Assembly (NCBI GenBank): GCA_903828035.1
Contig: CAIKKV010000458.1
Coordinates: 1 to 10,314, forward strand
DNA: 10,314 bases
Direction: 5' to 3'
Source of the DNA: an uncultured bacterium
GTDB lineage: Bacteria > Verrucomicrobiota > Kiritimatiellia > CAIKKV01
The notes under the pieces were generated by a model. It did no database searches and was not told the origin of the DNA. It saw nothing but the letters and a program-made list of their open reading frames with translations. Position numbers and translations under genes: made by a program. Shown in pieces: positions 1 through 6,499 of this stretch; within the stretch, counting starts at the first letter, position 1, and every line of letters starts with the position of its first letter.

Positions 1-1
1 C

Positions 2-1018
2 ACGGTCAAGCCGGGCGGCCTGGTGCGCGGAAGCGCCGGGAACGTGAACACCTATGACCGGCTCAGGATCGAGGGAGACGTGCTGTTCCAACGCCAGCCG
101 GGATCAGGCTATTTCTACTTGCGCGGTCCGGTTTCCGATGGAGCCGCGCCCGGACGTTTTGTCCTGGCCACCACCAACCCGTTTCCGGTCTATCTGTATG
201 CGAGCAATCTCTATACGGGCGGCACCTGGCTCACCGATGGCGGGACCAACAAGATCGGCGAGCTGGTGCTTGGCACGGGCGGCAGCCTGCCCGATGTGGG
301 AACCGTGACGCTGGACTCCAATTCCGTGTTCAACTTGAATGCGGTCAGTGACACGATCGGCAGCCTGGAGGGCTTCGGGGAGGTCAAGTTCGGCGCCACG
401 GCCGCCACCCGGCTGACCGTGGCCGACAGCCGCGAGACCGTGTACGCGGGCGTCTTGTCGGGGACGGGCGGCCTGATCCGGGCGGGCGCGGGGATGCTGA
501 CGCTGGCGGGGTCGAATCTCTGGACGGGAGTGGCGATCGTGACGGGCGGGCTGCTGCGGGTGAACAGCGACCTGCCCGCTGGCGGGGCGGTGACGGTTTA
601 CAGCAACGGGTTTATCGGGGGAGCGGGGACGATTTCGCGGCCGCTCGACCTCCGGGCCGGCGCCGGGTTTGACTGGCGCGAACAGCCCGCGGCCCTGACG
701 GTGGTCACGAACGGAACCCTGGCCCTGGCAACGAGCAGCCTGTTCCGCTACCGGTTTACCGCCGCCACGGGGTCGTGCCTGATCGTGAAGGGGACCTTGC
801 AGCTGCCGGCCTCCGCCGTGGTGGAGCCGCGGCCGGTGGGCCGGGTCGACATGGCGCGGCCGTTCGATGCCGTCCTCATGCGGGCGGATGCGCTCACGGG
901 GGCCGCGACCTTGACCGGCTGGAGCGTGCGGGGGGGCTACGGCTATTCGCTCTACCGCACGGCCACGGACGTGGTGCTCCGCCATCGCTCGCCGGGCCAA
1001 TTCTTCCAGGTGCGATGA
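2..1018 (+). CDS. PATR (autotransporter-associated beta-strand repeat) surface protein, C-terminal part; 5' end outside window
   Basis: The frame is open from base 2 to a TGA at 1016-1018, so the start and any signal peptide lie upstream of the window. A GTG at 23 is not convincing because the reading continues before it in the same style. The protein is rich in Gly, Thr, Leu, Val and Asn. It contains a textbook PATR motif at about 450-570 (SGTGGLIRAGAGMLTLAGS, then a WTG and a TGGLLRV step), as found in repeat-rich secreted beta-helix proteins. An earlier segment at about 205-300 has LYTGGT, DGG and LPDVG, which recur in the next paralogue. The role is presumably at the cell surface or in export. 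No C-terminal beta-barrel or PEP-CTERM anchor is visible; the protein ends in FFQVR. The family call is firm, but no specific function can be given. Confidence 0.85.
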   Translation, partial: TVKPGGLVRGSAGNVNTYDRLRIEGDVLFQRQPGSGYFYLRGPVSDGAAPGRFVLATTNPFPVYLYASNLYTGGTWLTDGGTNKIGELVLGTGGSLPDVGTVTLDSNSVFNLNAVSDTIGSLEGFGEVKFGATAATRLTVADSRETVYAGVLSGTGGLIRAGAGMLTLAGSNLWTGVAIVTGGLLRVNSDLPAGGAVTVYSNGFIGGAGTISRPLDLRAGAGFDWREQPAALTVVTNGTLALATSSLFRYRFTAATGSCLIVKGTLQLPASAVVEPRPVGRVDMARPFDAVLMRADALTGAATLTGWSVRGGYGYSLYRTATDVVLRHRSPGQFFQVR

Positions 1019-1060
1019 CCCAAATCTTCGCCAAAGGCAGAAGACGACCCGGCGGGTTGA

Positions 1061-1156
1061 GGTGTTTCGGCGTTAAGGCGCGGCCGTTTTCGGGCTGATC
1101 CGCCTTCAGGCTGGAGGAGTCGGGACACGAGTCCACGCCTCCTCGCCTTCAGGCGG
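1061..1156 (+). repeat. Structured hairpin element, copy A
   Basis: The main hairpin is at 1100-1156. Outer helix CCGCC (1100-1104) pairs with GGCGG (1152-1156). Then come the TTC/TCA internal loop, helix AGGC (1108-1111) with GCCT (1145-1148), a TG bulge (1112-1113), helix GAGGAG (1114-1119) with CTCCTC (1139-1144), a T/C mismatch, CG with CG, an A bulge (1135), and GGAC/GTCC closing an ACGA loop (1127-1130). Just upstream is a smaller hairpin with a TTTT loop (1082-1095) that carries a G-G mismatch. GTTTCGG (1064-1070) is also shared with copy B at 5999-6005. The element sits 42 bases after the stop of the first surface protein gene. It could be an RNA structure or a REP/MITE-type DNA repeat. 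I do not recognise the family, and I set the left edge only by similarity to copy B. Confidence 0.75.
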
Positions 1157-2011
1157 CTGAGCTCGACGGCGACGGTTTTTAGCACCAATGTGGTTGTCCG
1201 GAACGGCGGGATCCTTGAGGGGGTGAATGGGTCGCCTGCCAGCTATAACAGTTATGACCGGGTGCGCATCGAAGGCCGGGTCTATTTGCGCCGGTACCCC
1301 TCCCAGGTAGGTAATAATAACTGGGCTGGGATTATGCGGGATGGAGCGGTTCCGGGCCGGCTTGTCTACACGGGGACGGGAACGGGACGGACTGAGATCG
1401 CTTCGGCCCAGCTTTATACAGGCGGGACGGAAGTTGAGGACGGCGGCATTGAAGCCTATCCCTTGAAGTTAACGGGGTCCGGCCGCTTGCCGGACGTGGG
1501 CCAGATCCTGGTTCATACGAACAGCGTCCTTGATTATTCGGCCCTTGCGGCGAATGCTTCCGATCTGGTTGGCGGCCTTGCGGGAGTAGGGCTGGTCCGG
1601 CTCGGATCCACGGGGGTCACAAACTTGGAGGGCATGTCGCCCGGCACCAACCTGACGACGTTCGGAACGCTGTCGGTGACCGGCACGACAGGAAAAATCG
1701 TGCTGGCCGCCTCCAGCACCAATCTCTTCCACCTCAGGGGCCCGGGCGAACAGGACAAGGTGTTGATTCAGAACTCGTCGGCGTCAGGCGGGCTGACCCT
1801 GACGGCGGGCAGCACGATCAAAGTCGACAAGCTTAACTATATCGCTTCTGGGACCTATACGCTGTTCGACCTGAACGGGGGATCTCTGGCGGGATCGATT
1901 CCGCATCTAATACTTCCGACCTACTACTCTGGTTCGATTGCCACGAACACCGGGGATGTGGTCCTCACCTTGAAGGCGCCTGTCCAGGGAACGGTGGTCG
2001 TGGTGCGTTAG
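1157..2011 (+). pseudogene. 5'-truncated PATR surface protein paralogue (probable gene remnant)
   Basis: The frame runs from a stop at 1058-1060 to a TAG at 2009-2011. Surface-protein-like coding starts only after hairpin element A, at about 1157. The only early start candidate is a GTG at 1190 (273 aa) with no clear ribosome binding site. There is no ATG, signal peptide or N-terminal domain. The product parallels the upstream gene: YNSYDRVRIEG matches VNTYDRLRIEG, and LYTGGT, DGG and LPDVG follow in the same order, with NSVLD matching NSVFN. It ends in TVVVVR, comparable to the FFQVR end upstream. Base use looks less GC-biased than in the upstream gene (for example GTAATAATAA near 1310). The C-terminal frame is intact, so a recent truncation, a short expressed variant, or a fragment left by recombination between paralogues are all possible. 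A secreted function is unlikely without a signal sequence. Confidence 0.6.
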
Positions 2012-2054
2012 CAGCACTTGTCTTTCGGGCCTCCTTGCGGCATACTCGTTTTCC

Positions 2055-3323
2055 ATGATTGGGAAACACCTCGCTCCTTTATCGCGGCGGCTCCTGTGTC
2101 TCGGGGCGGTCGCCTGGCCGCTGGCGCTCTCGGCCGCCGGCTTGATTTCAAATCCCGCCTTCCTGGACGCCAATGCGGACGGCAAGCCCGAGGGCTGGGA
2201 GATCAAGACCTATGTCATCGAAACGAATCGCGGCACCCGCTGCCTCAGCATGAAGATACTCCGGAAGGACAAGTCGTCCCTGATCGGGCAAGCCAGCACG
2301 ATTTTCCAGGGCCCCGAAGGCTATTACCGGGTGACGGTGAGCTATCTCGACGAAAAGGACGGCGTCAGCAAGGCCAAGCTGCTGGTGAACGGGGCGGTCA
2401 TCCATATCTGGGATTTTGACGGAACGTTCGGCGATTGCTGGCGCGACGAGGTCGTCGAGAACGTGGCGCTCAAACCGGGCGACACGCTCCTGTTCTGGGG
2501 GCGCGACAGCCCATCGGAGTATTGCCGGATCCGGTCGATCACCGTGGCCCCCAGTCCCACGCCGCCCACCTTGCAGGAAATCGAGGAGCGCGAGCACCCG
2601 CCGGTGGTTCCGGAGACGGTTTACGGCCCGCTCGTCTCCCTGGGCCAGTTCCGCGATCTCTCCGCCGAGGATAAGCGGCCCGAATACCGGCCGCTTATCA
2701 TGGGACCGATGTTGTTCCTGGGCAAAGGGCGCGAGAAAACCGAACTCGAACTGACCCTGAATCAGCCGCGCGATCCTCGTTATTCCCTCGCTTATCTGGG
2801 GCCGGAGGCGACCGGCCGGGAAAAAGGGGAGCCGCTGGTCGCGGACGCCGAGCTCGCCTATGACCCCGGGACGGATGTGGCGGTGATCCGGCCGCCTAGC
2901 GAAAAGCCGGGGCTCTATTCGATCCGGGGGCCGAACGGCTACTGGGCGTCGGACGTTCCCCATGTCCTCGCCGTCGAAACCCAGCCGAAGGACAACTTGC
3001 GCTCGGGGGGAACCGGCCCCTTTTACTTCTTTGTCCCGAAGGGCACGAAGGCGTTCGGCGTGGGCGGCTATAGCAACGGGGGCTACATCGCCGAGGTCGC
3101 GGTCCGCGCGCCTGACGGGAGCCTGGTCACGAAGAGGGATGTGCCGCACGAGTCCCCGCAGGGAATCCTGATCCGCGTCCGCCCCGGGCAGGATGATCGC
3201 GCCTGGAGCGTCACCGTCAGCGGGGTCAGCCCGCGGATCCGCCTCTGCGGCGTTCCGCCCTACCTGGCCACGCACCCCCGCTACCTCCTGGTTCCCCGGG
3301 AGTGCCTTACTCCGCAGAAATGA
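2055..3323 (+). CDS. Secreted protein with N-terminal carbohydrate-binding-like region and a C-terminal domain shared with the downstream DUF4838 protein
   Basis: This is a 422-aa protein starting at ATG 2055. Residues 1-28 form a signal peptide: basic start, SRR at 10-12, a hydrophobic core, then cleavage near LSA-AG at 26-29. The SRRLL string is only weakly Tat-like, so Sec export is more likely. The mature start (NPAFLDANADGKPEGWE, about 33-49) is typical of beta-sandwich carbohydrate-binding-like modules. The middle (about 150-200) is Pro-rich and charged. The last 110 residues match the end of the next protein: FYFFVPKGTKAF there is FYVYVPKGTRAF, and both end in a WS...GVPP/GIPP...LLVPRE/LMVPRE pattern. 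No catalytic motif is visible. No good Shine-Dalgarno precedes the ATG. The stop overlaps the next start as ATGA, so the two are probably translated together. A role in binding or processing an extracellular glycan is inferred. Confidence 0.85.
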   Translation: MIGKHLAPLSRRLLCLGAVAWPLALSAAGLISNPAFLDANADGKPEGWEIKTYVIETNRGTRCLSMKILRKDKSSLIGQASTIFQGPEGYYRVTVSYLDEKDGVSKAKLLVNGAVIHIWDFDGTFGDCWRDEVVENVALKPGDTLLFWGRDSPSEYCRIRSITVAPSPTPPTLQEIEEREHPPVVPETVYGPLVSLGQFRDLSAEDKRPEYRPLIMGPMLFLGKGREKTELELTLNQPRDPRYSLAYLGPEATGREKGEPLVADAELAYDPGTDVAVIRPPSEKPGLYSIRGPNGYWASDVPHVLAVETQPKDNLRSGGTGPFYFFVPKGTKAFGVGGYSNGGYIAEVAVRAPDGSLVTKRDVPHESPQGILIRVRPGQDDRAWSVTVSGVSPRIRLCGVPPYLATHPRYLLVPRECLTPQK

Positions 3324-5902
3324 AAGCCCTTTCCATGCATGCCTTTCCCTATGTGCGTTTGATGCTGGCCGGATTTCTCGCCTGTTGCGCCGTGGCGTCC
3401 GGCGCGGCCGAAGCGTTTGTGCTGGCCAGGGACGGGAAGGCCGCCGCGGCCCTCGTGATCCTTCCGAACTCGGGGAAAATGGCGGAGGCGGCGGCCGGCG
3501 ATCTGGCCGTGATCCTGAAGCGCATGACCGGGGCCTCCTTTGAAAGCGGAAGCACGATCCGGACGGATCGCTGCGTGGTCGTGGGCCTCGCCTCGGAATG
3601 GGCCGCCCTCACGAAGGACACGGCCCCGCTCAAGCGGCTTGAAGGGGCCTCGCCCGAGAGCTTTCTCCTCCAGAGCACGCCCGGGCGGCTGCTCATTCTC
3701 GGGCGGGACTCCAACGGCGCCAGCCACGGGGTCTACACGGTTCTGCGCGATCTGGGCTGCCGCTGGTATTTCATCACGAAGGATTGGGAGGTCATTCCCA
3801 GCCTGAAGGAGGTGGCGGTGAAAGCGGACCGGGTGGAAGGGCCGGCCCTGAAGGTCCGCATCCTCTCCAACGGGGCGGGGGCCGGCCCCTCGGGGAAGCT
3901 ATTCACCACCTGGAGCCGCCGGAACCGACTCGGTTCCGCCTACGGCCCCCAGGCCGTCAGCCACTCCTACGCGGCCTATGTGCCCAAGGGGCTGTTCAAG
4001 GAGCATCCCGAGTATTTTGCCTGGGTCAGCGAGCCGGGGGATGCCCCGGGGACCAAACAGAATGGCGAGCAGCCGTGCACCACGCAGCCGGAGGTGCTGA
4101 AGCAGTTCCTAGAGGGCGTTCCCGCCGCCCTGCGCTGGCGGCAGAAAGGCGCGGGAAGCGCGCCGCCCCTGATCTCCGTCAGCCCGAACGATGGAACCGC
4201 GAACATGTGCCGGTGTCCGCGCTGCATGGCCGCGGGCACCTATGGCGACTGCGCCCTCCTGCTGGCCAACCAGGTGGCCGACGCCATCCACGCCGAGTTT
4301 CCCTCCACGCTGGTCGGATTCCTGGCCTATGGCCGCGCGGGGGTTCCGCCGGTGAACGTCCGGCAGGCCCACTCCAACGTGCTCGTCTGCATCGCCGCCG
4401 GGTTCAACTGGAAGACCAGCGTGCCGCGCCTCCTCGAGGTGTGGCCGACGATCGCCCGGCATGTCACGGTCTACGAATACTATGCCATCGGCGCCTGGGG
4501 CTCGCAGGAGCCCGACAATAACCTCCCGAATGTGGCCCATATCTCGCAGACGGTTCGCCGCTGGCAGGAGACCGGCATCGAGGGCGTCAACGGCGAGATG
4601 CAGAACGACTGGGCCACCTGCGGCCATCGCTTCTGGGCGTTCGCCGAATTTTCCTGGAATCCCGCCCTGGCGCCGGAGTCGGCCCTGGAGGATTTCTATA
4701 CCGCGTGCTGGGGCGAGGCCGCCGGCCCGATGAGGCGCTATTACGGGCGCTGGGAGTCCGGCCAGAAAGCGAGCCCCCGCGTGCTGCGGCTGGCCCTGAA
4801 GGACCTCGAGGAGGCCGCCCGGCTCGCCCGCACGCCGGAGATCGCCCGCCGCGTGGACGAGATGAGCCTCTATTTCTACTGGAACCTGCTCACCCGCGCC
4901 TTCAAGGACACGAAGGACGAGGCGGAGAAGAACCGGATCGCCCTGGAGGGCGACCTCTTCCAGTACCGGTGGCGCGAGGCGTTCATGGTGCAGCTGGTGG
5001 GCGGCATTTTCAATGTGGACCGGCCCGTCCGCCTCGATTTTCCGCCCGCGGAAGTCGCGGCCCTGCGCGCCGCCTGCCTGGCGCGGTTCCTGCCCGCCAC
5101 CGGGCCCGACATCGACCTGAACGTGGGCGCCGGCTGGGAGAACCTGGTCCCTGTGAAGGAGGGGCAGAAGCTCGCTCCTCCGGCGGCGGGAGAGCGGGAC
5201 GCGGGCTTCCTGAACTCGGCCAGCTATCTGTTCCGCGCGAAAGCCGGGGAGCGCGTGCAGGTTGTTTTTGACCTGCCCGGCGGCAGCGGGAGCGCCATCC
5301 CGATGGAGGACGCCGCGGGGGAGAAGCTGGGGCGTTTCCAGGTTTGGCACATGGGGGGCTCGGGCAAGACCCCGGAGTTCATTTTGGAGAAGAATACCCC
5401 GCCCGCCGGCGGGCGCCCCCTCCTCCTGGAGTTCAAGGCGGAGAAGGAGGGCCTGTACCGGTTGAACGCCAAAGTCCAGCAGGCCGACGGAGGCGTGAGG
5501 GCCGACTTCAAGGGGCGGCCCCATGTGATGGCGGCGGTCTTGAAGCCCTCAAAGTATGTGCTGGCGCTCAGCCAGGTCGCCGATCCGAAAGCGAAGGGGA
5601 GCTCCAGCTCCAGCAGTCGTTTTTATGTGTATGTCCCGAAGGGAACGCGGGCATTCCTGGTGGAGGCGACGTCCTCCGGCCGCAAACAGGTTAGGCTCAC
5701 CTTCAAGACCGCGGAGGGCCAGGGCATCACGCAGGTCACGGCGGATACCGGCTCGGAGTGCCTGGTTACCGTTCCGGCGGGCCGGGATGGCGGGATCTGG
5801 AGCCTTTCCCTGGACACCGACCACTGCCAGCTGGGGCTGGCCGGCATTCCCCCCTGGGTGGCGGTGAATCCCGGGGAGTTGATGGTTCCGCGGGAAAAGT
5901 GA
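3320..5902 (+). CDS. Secreted DUF4838-family protein (glycoside-hydrolase-like)
   Basis: This is an 860-aa protein. I chose ATG 3320 because it forms an ATGA overlap with the stop of the previous gene; an in-frame GTG at 3302 would add six residues. Residues 1-30 form a signal peptide (core LMLAGFLACCAVASGA). Residues 33-170 look like the alpha/beta N-terminal module common to GH67, GH20 and DUF4838 proteins, with a SHGVYTVLRDLGCRWY segment near 135-150. The DUF4838 core follows, with SVSPNDG near 286-292 and a C-x-C-x2-C cluster at Cys297, Cys299 and Cys302, then VYEYY near 384 and GEMQND near 425-430. Glu386 and Glu426 are possible catalytic acids, which is inference only. After about residue 630 there are beta-sandwich regions, a six-serine run (agc/tcc/agt codons near 5600), and the C-terminal VPKGT...VPRE domain shared with the upstream protein. 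Polysaccharide breakdown in the periplasm or outside the cell is likely; the substrate is unknown. Confidence 0.9.
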   Translation: MKALSMHAFPYVRLMLAGFLACCAVASGAAEAFVLARDGKAAAALVILPNSGKMAEAAAGDLAVILKRMTGASFESGSTIRTDRCVVVGLASEWAALTKDTAPLKRLEGASPESFLLQSTPGRLLILGRDSNGASHGVYTVLRDLGCRWYFITKDWEVIPSLKEVAVKADRVEGPALKVRILSNGAGAGPSGKLFTTWSRRNRLGSAYGPQAVSHSYAAYVPKGLFKEHPEYFAWVSEPGDAPGTKQNGEQPCTTQPEVLKQFLEGVPAALRWRQKGAGSAPPLISVSPNDGTANMCRCPRCMAAGTYGDCALLLANQVADAIHAEFPSTLVGFLAYGRAGVPPVNVRQAHSNVLVCIAAGFNWKTSVPRLLEVWPTIARHVTVYEYYAIGAWGSQEPDNNLPNVAHISQTVRRWQETGIEGVNGEMQNDWATCGHRFWAFAEFSWNPALAPESALEDFYTACWGEAAGPMRRYYGRWESGQKASPRVLRLALKDLEEAARLARTPEIARRVDEMSLYFYWNLLTRAFKDTKDEAEKNRIALEGDLFQYRWREAFMVQLVGGIFNVDRPVRLDFPPAEVAALRAACLARFLPATGPDIDLNVGAGWENLVPVKEGQKLAPPAAGERDAGFLNSASYLFRAKAGERVQVVFDLPGGSGSAIPMEDAAGEKLGRFQVWHMGGSGKTPEFILEKNTPPAGGRPLLLEFKAEKEGLYRLNAKVQQADGGVRADFKGRPHVMAAVLKPSKYVLALSQVADPKAKGSSSSSSRFYVYVPKGTRAFLVEATSSGRKQVRLTFKTAEGQGITQVTADTGSECLVTVPAGRDGGIWSLSLDTDHCQLGLAGIPPWVAVNPGELMVPREK

Positions 5903-5932
5903 GAATAGCGGTCGTGGAAGTCCGACGGGCAC

Positions 5933-5942
5933 ATACATGTAT
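5933..5942. other. Perfect 10-bp palindrome ATACATGTAT
   Basis: The sequence is its own reverse complement and lies 31 bases after the DUF4838 stop codon, in a short AT-richer patch. It has the form of a small operator half-site pair, but nothing nearby shows a promoter it would control, and palindromes of this size occur by chance. Confidence 0.2.
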
Positions 5943-5989
5943 CTATTCAGGGATCGGATTGATTCTTGTGATGTGGGTTGCGTGATTCT

Positions 5990-6145
5990 GGGTGTGGCGT
6001 TTCGGGCGTTCCCCGGCGGGTGCTTTTGCGCGCTAAGGGCTTCAGGCTGGATGGGCCGGGCCCGCGAGGCCACGTCCCATCGCCTTCAGCCCTTATCATC
6101 GCAAAATCACCATGCCGTGGTCCGCCTGATCGAAACGCCACACCC
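5990..6145 (+). ncRNA. Candidate structured element, copy B (three hairpins inside a 15-bp closing helix)
   Basis: GGGTGTGGCGTTTCG (5990-6004) is perfectly complementary to CGAAACGCCACACCC (6131-6145). Between them are a TTTT-loop hairpin (6018-6033, with a G-G mismatch), the main hairpin (6035-6094), and a small ACCA/TGGT hairpin (6109-6121). The main hairpin has AAGGGC/GCCCTT, the TTC/TCA internal loop, AGGC/GCCT, a TG bulge, GATGGG/CCCATC, a C/T mismatch, CG/CG, an A bulge and GGCC/GGCC around a CGCGA loop. Copy A has the same plan, with compensated differences in three helices. The element sits 87 bases after the DUF4838 stop, with no gene of its own. The ncRNA label is one option; a MITE or REP-type DNA repeat with 15-bp terminal inverted repeats fits equally well. 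I see no target-site duplication, T-run or family match. Strand is assigned because both copies face +. Confidence 0.55.
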
Positions 6146-6181
6146 GAGAGCCATCGCGCGCCCTGTGCGCTTACGCGCATG

Positions 6182-6218
6182 CGGACGGCTCGCGAGGCGG
6201 TTCCCGAAGAGTCGTCCG
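6182..6218. repeat. Hairpin with 10-bp stem
   Basis: CGGACGGCTC (6182-6191) pairs with GAGTCGTCCG (6209-6218) over ten positions with one G-T wobble, leaving a 17-base loop. No run of T follows, so it is a poor intrinsic terminator. Just upstream is a shorter hairpin, TGCGC-TTAC-GCGCA (6166-6179). No function is assigned; it adds to the concentration of palindromes in this spacer. Confidence 0.4.
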
Positions 6219-6248
6219 ATTACGCTTCTCTTGGTAGTCATACGCCTA

Positions 6249-6350
6249 TTTCGTCATCCCGAGCGTAGTCGAGGGATCTCGTCCTAGCCGGCAATAGTCG
6301 GAGATCCCTCGACTCCGTTCCGAAGCGGTACTCCGCTCGGGATGACGAAA
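6249..6350. repeat. Palindromic intergenic repeat (GTCATCCCGAGC / GAGGGATCTC type)
   Basis: The left arm (6249-6280) runs from TTTCGTCATCCCGAGCG to GTCGAGGGATCTC. The right arm (6301-6350) is its reverse complement, except that TA in the left arm is replaced by a 20-base stretch (6314-6333) containing CCG...CGG. A 20-base loop (6281-6300) separates the arms. From memory, unverified, strings of this kind are scattered between genes in several bacterial phyla. The hairpin is followed by an A-run and not a T-run, so it is not a good + strand terminator. It is most likely a non-coding dispersed or MITE-like repeat. It is unrelated in sequence to the hairpin elements at 1061 and 5990. Confidence 0.8.
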
Positions 6351-6426
6351 AAAAGGACAATCGCCTTAAATAATATCAGTCCGGTTTCGGGAGTATTATG
6401 GAAAATTAGATGCGTTTGCCGTGGGA

Positions 6427-6444
6427 AAGCCCGCGAAAGGGCTT
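6427..6444. other. Short hairpin overlapping the -35 box of the following promoter
   Basis: AAGCCC (6427-6432) pairs with GGGCTT (6439-6444) around a GCGAAA loop. Its last two bases are the first two of the TTGTCA -35 box. It could be an operator-like site or the end of an upstream transcript. It is too short to be sure that it matters. Confidence 0.3.
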
Positions 6445-6470
6445 GTCACAAGGCCGGCAACCGGTATAGT
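6443..6470 (+). promoter_or_regulatory. Sigma70-like promoter for the FAH gene cluster
   Basis: TTGTCA (6443-6448) and TATAGT (6465-6470) are separated by 16 bases and match the housekeeping consensus well. Transcription would start near 6477, giving a leader of about 23 bases that includes the GGGAGA ribosome binding site (6490-6495) before ATG 6500. It is the only good promoter visible ahead of the four-gene run at 6500-9939. Confidence 0.6.
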
Positions 6471-6499
6471 TGACCCTTCAAGCATGAACGGGAGACGAT

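Noticed and set aside
1061..1156. Integron attC site, suggested by an imperfect palindrome with bulged bases
   Set aside because: The paired core sites (RYYYAAC and GTTRRRY) are absent, and there are no cassette-like genes or integrase nearby.
1184..1204. ACCA/TGGT mini-hairpin and CCGGAAC in copy A, matching the third hairpin and closing strand of copy B
   Set aside because: The position is suggestive, but the bases read as normal surface-protein coding (NVVVRNGG), so the short matches may be chance.
2018..2046. TTGTCT-N17-CATACT as a promoter for the 422-aa gene
   Set aside because: The -10 box is poor, and transcription would start almost at the ATG. It is too weak to list, though the gene does lack a visible ribosome binding site.
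3302..3319. GTG start for the DUF4838 protein
   Set aside because: ATG at 3320 gives a better signal peptide start and the common ATGA coupling with the gene before it.
6249..6350. Rho-independent terminator
   Set aside because: The stem is too long and is followed by an A-run on the + strand. No T-run follows it in either direction.
6484..6499. ATG at 6484 as an earlier start for the FAH gene
   Set aside because: It is out of frame with the FAH protein, and the ribosome binding site lies after it.
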